From an uncultured Caryophanales bacterium (GTDB lineage Bacteria; Bacillota_I; Bacilli_A; Acholeplasmatales; Anaeroplasmataceae): 64,000 nt of DNA. The notes under the pieces were generated by a model, which saw only the letters and a list, made by a program, of their open reading frames with translations, was not told where the DNA came from and did not search any database. The DNA lies in contig CAMJFY010000001.1 in NCBI GenBank assembly GCA_946405105.1, positions 62,001-126,000 on the forward strand, read 5' to 3'. Shown piece by piece: positions 1 to 10,380 of the stretch. The position numbers and the translations under genes are program-made. Positions within the stretch are counted from its first letter, which is position 1; each line of letters opens with the position of its first letter.

Positions 1-290
1 AAAATTACATCACCACGGCCCTTAGCACGAGGTAACATTCTCTTCATTCTGATACCATCTGTTACATAACAAGATGATACATATAGATTATTAACATCCA
101 TATTATTATTATGTTCTGCGTTTGCTACTGCAGAATTTAAAACTTTTAAAACAACTTCACAAGCCTGCTTATTTGTGAATTTTAAGATAGCCTTTGCTTC
201 AGCTACATCCTTGTTACGGATTAAATCAACAACAAGACGAGCCTTGCGTGGAGTTATTCTAACTGTTTTTGCAATTGCTTTTGCTTCCAT
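1..290 (-). CDS. rplV: 50S ribosomal protein L22 (partial, runs off window start)
   Basis: Minus-strand translation [61 protein letters not shown]..., start codon at 288-290; follows rpsS in S10 operon order. Confidence 0.95.
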   Translation of the reverse strand, partial: MEAKAIAKTVRITPRKARLVVDLIRNKDVAEAKAILKFTNKQACEVVLKVLNSAVANAEHNNNMDVNNLYVSSCYVTDGIRMKRMLPRAKGRGDVI

Positions 291-314
291 TATTTTTCTC
301 CTTTACTATCCTAA

Positions 315-593
315 TTATGATCTCTTATCTGCATCTGCTGCAGTATGTCCTTTAAATGTTCTTGTTGGAGCGAATTCTCCAAGTTTATGTCCTACCATAT
401 CTTCTGTAATATAAACTGGAACATGCTCACGACCATTATATACAGCTATAGTTAAACCTACAAATGCAGGGAAAATAGTTGATCTACGAGACCAAGTTTG
501 AATAACTTTCTTATCTCCGTTACCCTTTTGAGCTTCAACTTTCTTCATTAAGCTTTCATCGCAAAAAGGTCCTTTTTTAATTGAACGAGCCAT
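315..593 (-). CDS. rpsS: 30S ribosomal protein S19
   Basis: [21 protein letters not shown]...; S10 operon position. Confidence 0.98.
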   Translation of the reverse strand: MARSIKKGPFCDESLMKKVEAQKGNGDKKVIQTWSRRSTIFPAFVGLTIAVYNGREHVPVYITEDMVGHKLGEFAPTRTFKGHTAADADKRS

Positions 594-610
594 ATTATTC
601 CTCCTTACTC

Positions 611-1444
611 CTACTTATCATTTCTTCTACGAACTATTAGTTTGTTAGAAGCTTTCTTATGCTTACGAGTCTTTAAACCAAGTGCTGGCTTACCCCAAGG
701 AGTCATTGGAGAAGGACGACCAACTGGACACTTACCTTCACCACCACCATGAGGGTGATCACAAGGGTTCATAACTGAACCACGTACTTCTGGACGTAAG
801 CCCATATGACGAGCTCTACCAGCTTTACCAATTCTTACTAATTCGTGAGATTCGTTACCAACTTCACCGATTGTAGCCTTACAAGTAGCTAAAACCTTTC
901 TAACCTCACCTGATCCTAAACGGATTAATACATATCTACCTTCACGTCCTAGGATTTGAGCAGAAACACCAGCACTACGTGCTAATTGTCCACCCTTACC
1001 AGGATGTAATTCGATATTATGGATTAATGAACCAACTGGAATATTTACAATTGGTAATGCATTTCCTGGTTTAATATCTGCATCAGCACCAGAAACAACC
1101 TTTGTTCCAACAGTTAAACCCTTTGGAGCAAGAATATATCTCTTTTCACCATCTGCATATACTAATAATGCAATGTTTGCACTTCTATTTGGATCATATT
1201 CAATTGACTTAACAACTGCAGGAATACCATCCTTGTTTCTCTTGAAGTCAATGATTCTATATTTTTGTTTAACGCCACCGCCTTGATGACGAACAGTAAT
1301 ACGTCCTGTATTATTACGACCAGCCTTTGAATTCTTTGGTGCTAATAATGACTTTTCAGGAGTATCTGTTGTGATTTCATCAAATGTTAAAACTGACATG
1401 TTTCTTCTACCATTTGATGTTGGCTTATATTTTCTAACTGCCAT
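611..1444 (-). CDS. rplB: 50S ribosomal protein L2
   Basis: [25 protein letters not shown]...[31 protein letters not shown]. Confidence 0.98.
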   Translation of the reverse strand: MAVRKYKPTSNGRRNMSVLTFDEITTDTPEKSLLAPKNSKAGRNNTGRITVRHQGGGVKQKYRIIDFKRNKDGIPAVVKSIEYDPNRSANIALLVYADGEKRYILAPKGLTVGTKVVSGADADIKPGNALPIVNIPVGSLIHNIELHPGKGGQLARSAGVSAQILGREGRYVLIRLGSGEVRKVLATCKATIGEVGNESHELVRIGKAGRARHMGLRPEVRGSVMNPCDHPHGGGEGKCPVGRPSPMTPWGKPALGLKTRKHKKASNKLIVRRRNDK

Positions 1445-1462
1445 AGTTAATAATTCCTCCTA

Positions 1463-1750
1463 TTAGATTTCGAAAGCGTCGATCTTATTATCTTTAGCTA
1501 ACTCAACGATAGCCTTCTTATATGCTGGCTTGAAACCAACATGTTGACCAACTCTTGCGCGCTTAGGTAAAACATTAATTGTATTTACGCTTAATACCTT
1601 TACCTTGAAGATTTCTTCGATTGCGTTCTTAATTTCAATTTTGTTTGCTGATTTAGCAACTTTGAATGTGTACTTATTGAAGCTTTCCTTTAAGCCCATA
1701 GTCTTTTCAGTAATGATTGGACCTTGAATAATATCAAATGCTTTTGTCAT
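1463..1750 (-). CDS. rplW: 50S ribosomal protein L23
   Basis: [12 protein letters not shown]...; operon order. Confidence 0.97.
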   Translation of the reverse strand: MTKAFDIIQGPIITEKTMGLKESFNKYTFKVAKSANKIEIKNAIEEIFKVKVLSVNTINVLPKRARVGQHVGFKPAYKKAIVELAKDNKIDAFEI

Positions 1751-1751
1751 A

Positions 1752-2381
1752 TTAGTTTAACTCCTTTTCAAAGTACTTTACAGCAGCTTCTGTTAATACT
1801 AAATTCTTGAAAGTTAAAATTTCATAAACAGATGCATTGTCTACTGGTGTAACGAATACGCCTTCAACATTTCTAGCTGATAAATTTAAAGTTTCTGTTA
1901 ATTCCTCAGGAGAAACAAGAACCATTGTCTTTCCTTCAACCTTTAAATTATTTAATACAGTAATGAAATCCTTAGTCTTAATTGCATCTAACTTAATAGT
2001 GTCAACTGCAGTTAACTTGCTTTCATTTACCTTATATGTTAATACATTCTTCATAGCTAATGCTCTAACCTTCTTATTTAGCTTGAAAGCATAGCTTCTT
2101 GGTGTAGGACCAAATACTGTTCCACCACCAACCCATTGAGGTGCACGGATAGAACCTTGACGAGCACGGCCTGTTCCTTTTTGTCTCCATGGCTTACGGC
2201 CACCACCACGAACTTCGCTACGACCCTTAGTATCATGAGTACCTTGTCTCATAGCAGCTCTTTGTTGGTTAACCACATCATAAATTACTTGTTGATTTAA
2301 TTCAACAGCAAATACGTCATTGCTTAAATTTAAATCTTTAATCTTTTCTCCAGATTGATTTAATAATGCGATCTTTGGCAT
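1752..2381 (-). CDS. rplD: 50S ribosomal protein L4
   Basis: [43 protein letters not shown] motif. Confidence 0.97.
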   Translation of the reverse strand: MPKIALLNQSGEKIKDLNLSNDVFAVELNQQVIYDVVNQQRAAMRQGTHDTKGRSEVRGGGRKPWRQKGTGRARQGSIRAPQWVGGGTVFGPTPRSYAFKLNKKVRALAMKNVLTYKVNESKLTAVDTIKLDAIKTKDFITVLNNLKVEGKTMVLVSPEELTETLNLSARNVEGVFVTPVDNASVYEILTFKNLVLTEAAVKYFEKELN

Positions 2382-2399
2382 AATAAATCTCCTTTCCTA

Positions 2400-3044
2400 T
2401 TACTTAGCAGCCTTAACTGCTGTTTTAATGATTACAAATCCTTTTTTAGGTCCTGGTACATTACCACGAACTAGGATTAATTGTCTGTCTGAATCTACCT
2501 TTGCAATAGTAAGGTTTTGAAGAGTAACTTTTACATTACCCATATGACCTGGCATCTTCTTACCTTTCATATTACCTTTGATAGCACCCATTGAACCAAC
2601 GATACGGTGACATGCAGATGTACCATGGCTCATTCTTAAAACATGGTGATTGTAACGCTTGATTGTACCAGCGAAACCTTTACCCTTTGAAGTACCAGTA
2701 ACGTCAACTACGTCACCAGCAGCAAATATATCTACTTTAATTTCTTGGCCAACATTGTAAGAAGTTAACTCATTTCCTTGTGCTTCTGAGAAACGGAATT
2801 CTCTTATGAAGCGCTTAGGAGCAGTGTTTGCCTTAGCAACGTGACCCTGTTCAGGCTTGTTTGAATTTGCTTCCTTCTTATTTGAAGCACCAACTTGAAC
2901 AGCAACATAACCATCGTTTTCAACTGTCTTTTGTTGTAATACTACATTATCAGAACAGTCAACGATAGTAACTGGAATTAAATTTCCAGCTGCATCGAAA
3001 ATTTGAGTCATACCCAATTTTCTACCTAAGATTCCCTTAGCCAT
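2400..3044 (-). CDS. rplC: 50S ribosomal protein L3
   Basis: [17 protein letters not shown]...[18 protein letters not shown]... Confidence 0.98.
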   Translation of the reverse strand: MAKGILGRKLGMTQIFDAAGNLIPVTIVDCSDNVVLQQKTVENDGYVAVQVGASNKKEANSNKPEQGHVAKANTAPKRFIREFRFSEAQGNELTSYNVGQEIKVDIFAAGDVVDVTGTSKGKGFAGTIKRYNHHVLRMSHGTSACHRIVGSMGAIKGNMKGKKMPGHMGNVKVTLQNLTIAKVDSDRQLILVRGNVPGPKKGFVIIKTAVKAAK

Positions 3045-3081
3045 TTGAAATTTTCCTCTTTTCTTTAAATATTATTAATAA

Positions 3082-3390
3082 TTACTTCTTTAATACGATA
3101 TCTACACCAGAAGGTAGATCAATGTGCATTAAAGCATCAATTGTCGCAGGATTTGGATCTACGATTTCAATTAATCTCTTATGTGTTCTTCTTTCGAATT
3201 GTTCACGTGAATCCTTATTTACATGAGGAGAACGTAAAATTGTGAAGATTTCCTTTTCTGTAGGTAGTGGAATAGGACCATTAACTACTGAACCAGCCTT
3301 CTTAACTGAATCAACAATCTTCTTTGCTGATAAGTCAAGTAATCTGTGATCATAAGATTTTAAACGAATTTTGATTTTTTCTTTTGCCAT
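3082..3390 (-). CDS. rpsJ: 30S ribosomal protein S10 (start corrected to internal ATG)
   Basis: [34 protein letters not shown]...; AAAGGAG RBS immediately upstream; the longer ORF reads into the leader. Confidence 0.97.
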   Translation of the reverse strand: MAKEKIKIRLKSYDHRLLDLSAKKIVDSVKKAGSVVNGPIPLPTEKEIFTILRSPHVNKDSREQFERRTHKRLIEIVDPNPATIDALMHIDLPSGVDIVLKK

Positions 3391-3525
3391 TTTAATAAAC
3401 TCCTTTCGCCTATAATCGTCGTATAGACTTGCTCCATGGAAAAACCCAACACGTATGACAACGGCAATCCGTGTGTCGGCAACCTTCCACTTCACAGCCA
3501 CTTCTTGCTCGATATAGAGCCTTTT
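3391..3525 (-). promoter_or_regulatory. S10 operon 5' leader, probable ribosomal-protein autoregulatory RNA
   Basis: GC-rich ~130-nt leader between a promoter (TTGCAT at 3551-3556, 17-bp spacer, TATACT at 3528-3533, minus strand) and rpsJ; hairpin-capable CCGACACACG...CGTGTTGG. Confidence 0.6.
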
Positions 3526-3527
3526 TA

Positions 3528-3556
3528 AGTATATAACAAAATTTATCAATATGCAA
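3528..3556 (-). promoter_or_regulatory. sigma-A type promoter of S10 operon
   Basis: TTGCAT-N17-TATACT on minus strand. Confidence 0.7.
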
Positions 3557-3612
3557 CAACTTTTTTAAAAAAATTATATTTAAATATAAGGATAATTTAG
3601 ACAAAAATAAAA

Positions 3613-3630
3613 GGGGTAATAAATACCCCG
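3613..3630 (-). terminator. intrinsic terminator downstream of DUF2188-like gene
   Basis: minus strand GGGGTATTTATTACCCC followed by TTTTATTTTTG. Confidence 0.75.
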
Positions 3631-3637
3631 ATTATAA

Positions 3638-4279
3638 TTAATATCTTCTAATCTTACCATCTAAGCCGTGTAATAATACATAGCTTCCGTCATCCTTGTT
3701 CTTAGCAAGAGTCTTAGCATATTCTAATGCCTCAGCTTGAGTCTTGAATAATTTAATAACCTTGTCAGAGCCTTGGATGAATACCTTCCACTCTCTACCA
3801 TCATTATCTCTCTTAGATACATGGTATGCTGTTTTACCAGTTGAAGTTGTCTTAGCTGCTGATGTTTCCTTTGCAGCAGTTTCCATCTTAGATAAATCAG
3901 CTGCCTTCTTAGGCTTTGGTGCTGGCTTCTTTGCTGGAGCTGCAACTGCTGCGCTAGCCTTTCTTGCCTTAACATCATTTGCTGTATCTTGTGCAGGTGC
4001 AGATGCCATTACTGGAGCTGGTTTAGCCTTAGTAGCTTTCTTTGCTGGAGCCTTCTTAGCTACTTCCTTCTTAGGAGCCTCCTTCTTTGTTGTAGGTGCT
4101 GGCGCAATTACTGGAGCTGGCTTCTTTGCAGGTGCCTTTTCTACAGTAGCAACTGGTTTAGCAGGAGCTTTTGGCTTAGCTGCTGTCTTAGCTGGTTGAA
4201 TTTTTGCAGGTGCTTTCTTAGCAGGTGCAGTTGTATCTTTTTTTGTAGCCTGTGCAGGCTTTTTAGTAGTTGTTGCCAT
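3638..4279 (-). CDS. Lys/Ala/Pro-rich basic protein with C-terminal DUF2188-like domain
   Basis: ~130 aa of AKKAPAK/PAKP repeats followed by YHVSKRDNDGREWKVFIQGSDKVIKLFKTQAEALEYAKTLAKNKDDGSYVLLHGLDGKIRRY. Confidence 0.85.
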   Translation of the reverse strand: MATTTKKPAQATKKDTTAPAKKAPAKIQPAKTAAKPKAPAKPVATVEKAPAKKPAPVIAPAPTTKKEAPKKEVAKKAPAKKATKAKPAPVMASAPAQDTANDVKARKASAAVAAPAKKPAPKPKKAADLSKMETAAKETSAAKTTSTGKTAYHVSKRDNDGREWKVFIQGSDKVIKLFKTQAEALEYAKTLAKNKDDGSYVLLHGLDGKIRRY

Positions 4280-4375
4280 AATATTTCCTCCGTATTAGTT
4301 CTATATTTTAATTAACACTATTTTTATATATAGATTATACCTCGTTAGAACTTCTTTGTAAAGAAAACAGCGTTG

Positions 4376-7300
4376 CTATTTTTGCTCAAAATTGGAAAAA
4401 AATTCACAAACGAGGCTCAATGCTTTTAACTTATTGCTAATCATTCCATTAAGCACAATATATATTTCCTTTTGCTTATTATATCCTAGCTTAATTAAAT
4501 TATCCTCAGGCATAGCCATGAATAGCTTATTACCATCAATATTTGCTGATGCTTCAGATGAAAAATATAATGTTAATGATTCCTTCTTAGACCTATCTAT
4601 TTTATATATACCTAATCTTTCACAATATTTATCCATTGTCTTTTCATAAATATATAATAATATTTCTTCAGGAACATTACCAAATCTATCCTCTAATTCA
4701 TTAATAAGCTTATTAGCATCTGTTAAATCATTAATCTTATCAATTCTCTTATGAATCTTAATTCTCATATCATCAGTTTCAATATAATCCTTACTGATTG
4801 TTCTTGAAACTAATGGAGTAGTAATAGATGAATCAATCTTCTTTTCTTCATCCTTTTTATTATTGATTTCTTCATCTAATATCTTAAGATACATATCAAT
4901 ACCAACAGATTCGACAAATCCTGATTGTTCTTCTCCTAATAAATCTCCTGAGCCTCTTATTGATAAATCTCTCATTGCAATCTTAAAGCCTGATCCTAAT
5001 TCATTGAATTCTTTAATTGTTTGAAGTCTCTTTTCGGCTTCCTTAGTTAATATCTTTCTAGGCTCATACATTAAATATGCATATGCTATTTTATTGCTTC
5101 TACCTACTCTACCTCTAATTTGATACATTTGAGCAAGGCCTAATCTATCAGCATCATGTATTATTAATGTATTTGTATCAGGAATATCTATACCTGTTTC
5201 AATTATTGTTGTACAAATTAAAACATCATATTTTCTATCAATAAAATCAGTTATTACCTTTTCTAGCTGATCCTTTTGCATTTTTCCATGTCCAATGCAT
5301 ATTCTTGCATGAGGCACTAATGATTTAATCTTTGCTGCCTCATCCTCTATTGATTCAGTCCAGTTATATAAATAAAATACCTGTCCACCTCTAGTTATTT
5401 CTCTAGTGATAGCTTCAGTAATAATCTTATCATTTCTTTCTATAACATAAGTTTGAATTGGATATCTATTCTTTGGTGGTGTTTCAATCATAGATAAATC
5501 TTTTATTCCCATCACAGACATTTGAAGGGTTCTTGGAATAGGTGTTGCAGTTAATGTAATACAATCTACATTAACTTTTAATTCCTTTATCTTTTCTTTA
5601 TGAGTTACACCAAATCTTTGTTCCTCATCAACAATTAATAAACCTAAATCCTTATATTTAATTTCATCAGATAAAACTCTATGTGTTCCAATTAAAACAT
5701 CAACTGAGCCCTTTTTAGTATCCTCAATAATAATTGTTTGATTTTTCTTTGTTACAAATCTAGATAATAGCTCAACTCTTATTCCATATTTTTCCATTCT
5801 ATTTTTAAATGTGTAATAATGCTGTCTTGCTAAAATGGTTGTTGGAGCTAATACACAAACCTGCTTACCACCATATACAGCCTTAAATGCCGCTCTTAGT
5901 GCTACCTCAGTTTTACCATATCCAACGTCACCACAAACCAATCTATCCATTGGCTTATCAGATTCCATATCAAATTTAACATCTCTAATTGCCTTAGCCT
6001 GATCTATTGTAAGCTCATATTCAAATTCCTTTTCGAATTCAATTTGTTCAGGACTATCCTCAGGGAAGGCAAATCCCTTTGAATTCTTTCTTTCTGAATA
6101 TAGCTTTATTAGCTTATCCGAAATATCATGAACTCTTTTTCTTACTCTAGCCTTAGTTCTTGCCCAGGCAGCACTACCTATTTCATGTATTTCAACACCT
6201 TCAGTATCCTTAGATGCATATTTAGATAAATTAGATATTTTCTCTAATGGAATATATAATGCTGAATTATTTTTATATAAAACATTAATGAAATCTCTTT
6301 TAATTCCATTTCTTTCCATCATTACAATTCCAGAATAAATACCAATACCATAATCATAATGAACTACATAATCGCCTATTTCTAGCTCATCATAATTAGA
6401 TATCTTTCTAGCATTTTTATATATAGATTTATATCTCGCCTTAGTCGCATGATAATCAATATCAAAGATATCATGCTCATTAATAATAATTAAATTATCA
6501 TTCTTTAAATTAAAAGAAGGTAAATATCCTTCATATGCATATATTATTCCAGGCTCTAAATTAGAAAAATCTTTTGTTTTTCTAACGATAATATCATTTT
6601 CATCCATTAATCTAACAAGGTTATTTAATCTTTCCTTATTTTCAATTGCGACAATGAATTTTTTTAATCTATATGCAGAGAAATCTCTTAATATTGCTTT
6701 TTGATTTGCATGATATGGATCGATTTCTACTGCGACCATTTTAATATTGTCATTTCCAGTAGCTGTTAATCCTTCAATATAAACATTACCTTTATCTAAT
6801 ATTTTATTTAAATCAATAAAATTATTAAATTTAGATAATGAATATCCACCTATTCTTCCACAATATTCATCTACATCTAATAATAATCTATTATAAGCAT
6901 CTAATGATTTCTTATAATCAACAAAATAAATTCTTTTATTATCAGAAAAATCAAATATATTAGTATTTGTATTATCAAAGAATGAAATATATCTTCCTAA
7001 TGTATCAAGAGATGTATGCTCTGAAAGATTTAATAAATCCTTTTTATACATATCCTCTTCGATTTGATTTAATTCAAAATTATCAATAAATCCTAATATT
7101 TGTTCTCTAGCTAGCTTATAATCCTTTTCATCATAAATAAATTCAGCAACAGGCAATATTAATGCTGTATTTATTTCTTTAATACTTCTTTGGGTTTCAA
7201 TATCAAATTCTTTAATCTTTTCGATTTCATCATCAAAGAAATCTAATCTAATTGGATTATCATATCCTAGTGGGAATATATCAATAATAGATCCTCTTCT

Positions 7301-7807
7301 AGAAAATTCACCAGTTTTAGTTACCTGATATGATGGAATATATCCTATTTTTATTAGGTTATTATATAATTCCTTAATATCTATTATTTGTTCTTTTACT
7401 ATTTTGAAACAGCTATTTAACCATTTATCCTTATTCATTTCATATTTAATAGCTGCGTGCATATTCATAATTACTATTTTCTTATTATTTTCTAATAGCT
7501 GGAAAATAGTTTCTATTCTTTCATATAAGAAATCTCCAGATGCACTTATCATTTCTGCAGAGAATAATTCATCTGATGGGAAAAATAATACATCATCAAA
7601 ATTAACTATATGGCATAATTCGTCATAATATCTTTGGGCTAAATACACACTTGGTAAAACCACAAAAAGAGTGGAATCACCACTCATAAAATCTGAAGCT
7701 ATTAGCATAATGTTAAATCCATCACAGGAATCTGATATATTTATCCTATTTGATGTTATTACATTATTTATTTTTTTGTTAGTAGATAAATATTTTAATA
7801 TTTCCAT
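4376..7807 (-). CDS. mfd: transcription-repair coupling factor
   Basis: 1143 aa; GDYVVHYDYGIGIYSGI (CarD/RID), GDVGYGKTEVALRAAFKAV, DEEQRFGVTHKEKIKEL, TATPIPRTLQMSVMGIKDLSMIETPP, RGRVGRS. Confidence 0.98.
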   Translation of the reverse strand: MEILKYLSTNKKINNVITSNRINISDSCDGFNIMLIASDFMSGDSTLFVVLPSVYLAQRYYDELCHIVNFDDVLFFPSDELFSAEMISASGDFLYERIETIFQLLENNKKIVIMNMHAAIKYEMNKDKWLNSCFKIVKEQIIDIKELYNNLIKIGYIPSYQVTKTGEFSRRGSIIDIFPLGYDNPIRLDFFDDEIEKIKEFDIETQRSIKEINTALILPVAEFIYDEKDYKLAREQILGFIDNFELNQIEEDMYKKDLLNLSEHTSLDTLGRYISFFDNTNTNIFDFSDNKRIYFVDYKKSLDAYNRLLLDVDEYCGRIGGYSLSKFNNFIDLNKILDKGNVYIEGLTATGNDNIKMVAVEIDPYHANQKAILRDFSAYRLKKFIVAIENKERLNNLVRLMDENDIIVRKTKDFSNLEPGIIYAYEGYLPSFNLKNDNLIIINEHDIFDIDYHATKARYKSIYKNARKISNYDELEIGDYVVHYDYGIGIYSGIVMMERNGIKRDFINVLYKNNSALYIPLEKISNLSKYASKDTEGVEIHEIGSAAWARTKARVRKRVHDISDKLIKLYSERKNSKGFAFPEDSPEQIEFEKEFEYELTIDQAKAIRDVKFDMESDKPMDRLVCGDVGYGKTEVALRAAFKAVYGGKQVCVLAPTTILARQHYYTFKNRMEKYGIRVELLSRFVTKKNQTIIIEDTKKGSVDVLIGTHRVLSDEIKYKDLGLLIVDEEQRFGVTHKEKIKELKVNVDCITLTATPIPRTLQMSVMGIKDLSMIETPPKNRYPIQTYVIERNDKIITEAITREITRGGQVFYLYNWTESIEDEAAKIKSLVPHARICIGHGKMQKDQLEKVITDFIDRKYDVLICTTIIETGIDIPDTNTLIIHDADRLGLAQMYQIRGRVGRSNKIAYAYLMYEPRKILTKEAEKRLQTIKEFNELGSGFKIAMRDLSIRGSGDLLGEEQSGFVESVGIDMYLKILDEEINNKKDEEKKIDSSITTPLVSRTISKDYIETDDMRIKIHKRIDKINDLTDANKLINELEDRFGNVPEEILLYIYEKTMDKYCERLGIYKIDRSKKESLTLYFSSEASANIDGNKLFMAMPEDNLIKLGYNKQKEIYIVLNGMISNKLKALSLVCEFFSNFEQK

Positions 7808-7828
7808 AGTTCTCCATAAACAAGAAAA

Positions 7829-7848
7829 ACCCGGTAAAACCGGATTAA
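7829..7848 (-). terminator. terminator after aminotransferase
   Basis: minus strand AATCCGGTTTTACCGGGTTTTT. Confidence 0.65.
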
Positions 7849-7855
7849 AAATGTA

Positions 7856-9094
7856 TTAATTTGTAGCGTCGATAGCTTCCTTGATTATCTTAGGTAATCT
7901 CTTACAAACATCAAGAGGTATTGCAGATAATGTTACTCTTACTACCTTACCCATTGGAATGATATGTATTTTCTTCTTTACTAAATAATCATAAACCTTT
8001 TCAGGGTTATTACATGGAATAGTTACGAAGAATCCACAATCAAATGGTAATGTTACTAATCCACACTTCTTAGATTCAACTAGGAATGAATTAGCTCTAT
8101 CAATTAATGTTTTTCTTGATTGTTCTAGCTCTTCTTCAAATGATTTCTTTAATTCAGGATCATTAATAATCTTTACAATTAAATTCATACCAAGATTTGT
8201 AGAATTACTCCACTTAGATCTACTTGAGAATTTATTTGCTTTATCAAAATCATCTAGATTTGCCTTTGAGCTTGATACTGCAATCTGAGCTCCAATTCTA
8301 ACACCATATAATGCTAAAGTCTTTGAACCTGAGAAGGCCATAATAACTATTGCGTTATCATTTAGCTTCTTATATAGTAATATATTCTTTCTAGTATAAT
8401 CAAATCCAGCCTTTGAATAATCAATATATGCCATATCATGCAATAAGATAACTGGTGTTCCATCAGCTGATATTTCATTAATCATATCAATTAGCTTAAC
8501 CCATTCATCCTCAGTCATTGAATATCCTGTAGGATTATGACATGGATCATTAACAACTAATAATATTCTTCCTTGAGATGCTTTTAATTCAAGCATGCAC
8601 TTCTTAATATCTGCTAAATCTAATGAACCATTATCATTAAATAGCTTATATGTCATAAAATCTTGATGATTTTCATATAATACTTGTTTATAATTACCCC
8701 ACATATAGTTAGGTAATAAAGCTTTATCTCCATCATCTAGATAATTGGCAAATGTATTTGATAATGCACCTGTTCCACCAGGTGTTGCCATTACTCTAGA
8801 TAAATCCTTAAATTCATCATAATATTCTCTAAATACCCATTTCTTAATTGCATCATGGAAATCCTTAGAGCCAGGTGTTGATCCATATGCATATTTCTCG
8901 TCTGTAGATAAAAGACTTAATGCTTTATCAACAGATTTATAAGCAAATAGCTTTTCATTTTCATCATATAGCATACCAATTGTTGCATTAACAACCTCTG
9001 GATCCTTTTTCTTTTGCTCCTTAGCAATAGCACCTAATGTGATAATATTACTTTTATCTTCCTTAATAATACTTCTTTTTGCTAATAATGTCAT
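7856..9094 (-). CDS. PLP-dependent class I/II aminotransferase (aspartate/aromatic aminotransferase-like)
   Basis: ATPGGTGALSNTFANYL, VNDPCHNPTGYSMT, HDMAYIDY, MAFSGSKTLALYGVRIGA (PLP Lys). Confidence 0.9.
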   Translation of the reverse strand: MTLLAKRSIIKEDKSNIITLGAIAKEQKKKDPEVVNATIGMLYDENEKLFAYKSVDKALSLLSTDEKYAYGSTPGSKDFHDAIKKWVFREYYDEFKDLSRVMATPGGTGALSNTFANYLDDGDKALLPNYMWGNYKQVLYENHQDFMTYKLFNDNGSLDLADIKKCMLELKASQGRILLVVNDPCHNPTGYSMTEDEWVKLIDMINEISADGTPVILLHDMAYIDYSKAGFDYTRKNILLYKKLNDNAIVIMAFSGSKTLALYGVRIGAQIAVSSSKANLDDFDKANKFSSRSKWSNSTNLGMNLIVKIINDPELKKSFEEELEQSRKTLIDRANSFLVESKKCGLVTLPFDCGFFVTIPCNNPEKVYDYLVKKKIHIIPMGKVVRVTLSAIPLDVCKRLPKIIKEAIDATN

Positions 9095-9182
9095 AAGAAC
9101 ACCTCATTTTTTACACTCATAAATTATAACAAATTAGAAATCAATAATCAATAAATCTATACTAGATATTTTAAAACAATAA

Positions 9183-9221
9183 AAGCTTAGATAATATGAA
9201 ATACCATATCCATCTAAGCCA
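9183..9221 (-). terminator. terminator of the nine-gene sulfur/thiol operon
   Basis: minus strand GCTTAGAT...ATCTAAGC followed by TTTTATTGTTTT. Confidence 0.75.
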
Positions 9222-9225
9222 TATT

Positions 9226-10380
9226 CTATTTAAATGCATTATATAAATTATCTAATGCTATTTCTAATCTTTTTCTTGGTAATGCAATATTTATTCTTTG
9301 AAATCCACTACCTGATTTACCAAAGATAATTCCATCATCTAGCCAAAGGTTTGCCTTATTGGTAATTATATTTCTTAATTCAGCATCACTATAGCCATAT
9401 TCTTTAAAATCTAGCCATAATAAATATGTTGCTTCTGGAATTATCAATTTTACCTTTGGAAGCTTCTTTTCTAAATATTCTTTTACAAATTGAATATTAT
9501 TCCATAGGTATTCCTTTAATTCCTTAAGATATTCGTCCCCTTGATTAAATAATACCTCACTTGCTACTAATCCAAAAATTGATAGCTGAGAATAACCAAC
9601 AACATCTAATTCATGTAAGAATTTATTATATATTTCTTTATCTGCAATATATGTATGAGATATTTGTAGACCTGGGATATTGAATGTTTTAGATAATGCA
9701 CTACATATCGCAAATCCATTATCTAGATATTTCAATATAGTATTAAATGATCCGTTATAAACAAAATCTCCATGTATTTCATCAGAAATAATAAATACAT
9801 TATGCTTCTTACAAATTTCAATTAGCTTTAATAACTCCTCTTCAGTCCAAGCTCTTCCAACTGGATTATGAGGATTACATAAAATATATGCTTTTACATT
9901 ATTATCAATAATCTTTTTTTCAAAATCATTATAATCAATATAATATTTGTTATTCCTATTAACTAGCTCATTAATTATTACTTTTCTATTATTAGCTAAT
10001 ATACTTGCTTTAAATGGATAATAAACAGGCTCGTTAATAATAATTGCATCATTTTCATTTGTTACACTTCTAATTAATTGACAAATAGAGAATACTACTC
10101 CATTTGTTAATCTAATCTTAGATGTATCAATTGACACATTATAATGTCTTTGATACCAGCCCTTTAAGGCTTTAAAATAGCTATCTAATGGTTCAGAATA
10201 TCCAAATATTCCATGATTAGCTTTATCTATTAATGCCTTAATCAAGAAATCTGGTGATTTAAAATCAGTGTCTGCAACCCATAATGGGAAAATACCATCA
10301 GGTCTACCTCTTTTAATATCATATTTAAGACTATTAGTATTATATCTATTAACCTCTAGATCAAAATTATAATTACCCAT
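9226..10380 (-). CDS. MalY/PatB-family PLP C-S lyase (cystathionine beta-lyase-like)
   Basis: YDIKRGRPDGIFPLWVADTDFKSPDF, NPHNPVGRAWTEEEL, SDEIHGDFVYNG, SALSKTFNIPGLQISHTYI. Confidence 0.92.
   Translation of the reverse strand: MGNYNFDLEVNRYNTNSLKYDIKRGRPDGIFPLWVADTDFKSPDFLIKALIDKANHGIFGYSEPLDSYFKALKGWYQRHYNVSIDTSKIRLTNGVVFSICQLIRSVTNENDAIIINEPVYYPFKASILANNRKVIINELVNRNNKYYIDYNDFEKKIIDNNVKAYILCNPHNPVGRAWTEEELLKLIEICKKHNVFIISDEIHGDFVYNGSFNTILKYLDNGFAICSALSKTFNIPGLQISHTYIADKEIYNKFLHELDVVGYSQLSIFGLVASEVLFNQGDEYLKELKEYLWNNIQFVKEYLEKKLPKVKLIIPEATYLLWLDFKEYGYSDAELRNIITNKANLWLDDGIIFGKSGSGFQRINIALPRKRLEIALDNLYNAFK

Noticed and set aside
3391-3549. N-terminal extension of rpsJ and the 64-aa ORF 3410-3604 in the S10 leader
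   Set aside because: Family start [10 protein letters not shown] has a strong RBS; the region reads as a structured leader downstream of a promoter, not conserved coding sequence.
3744-4315. Plus-strand ORFs (151 and 108 aa) opposite the AKP-rich gene
   Set aside because: Antisense artefacts of a low-complexity GC-richer gene; no RBS or family resemblance.
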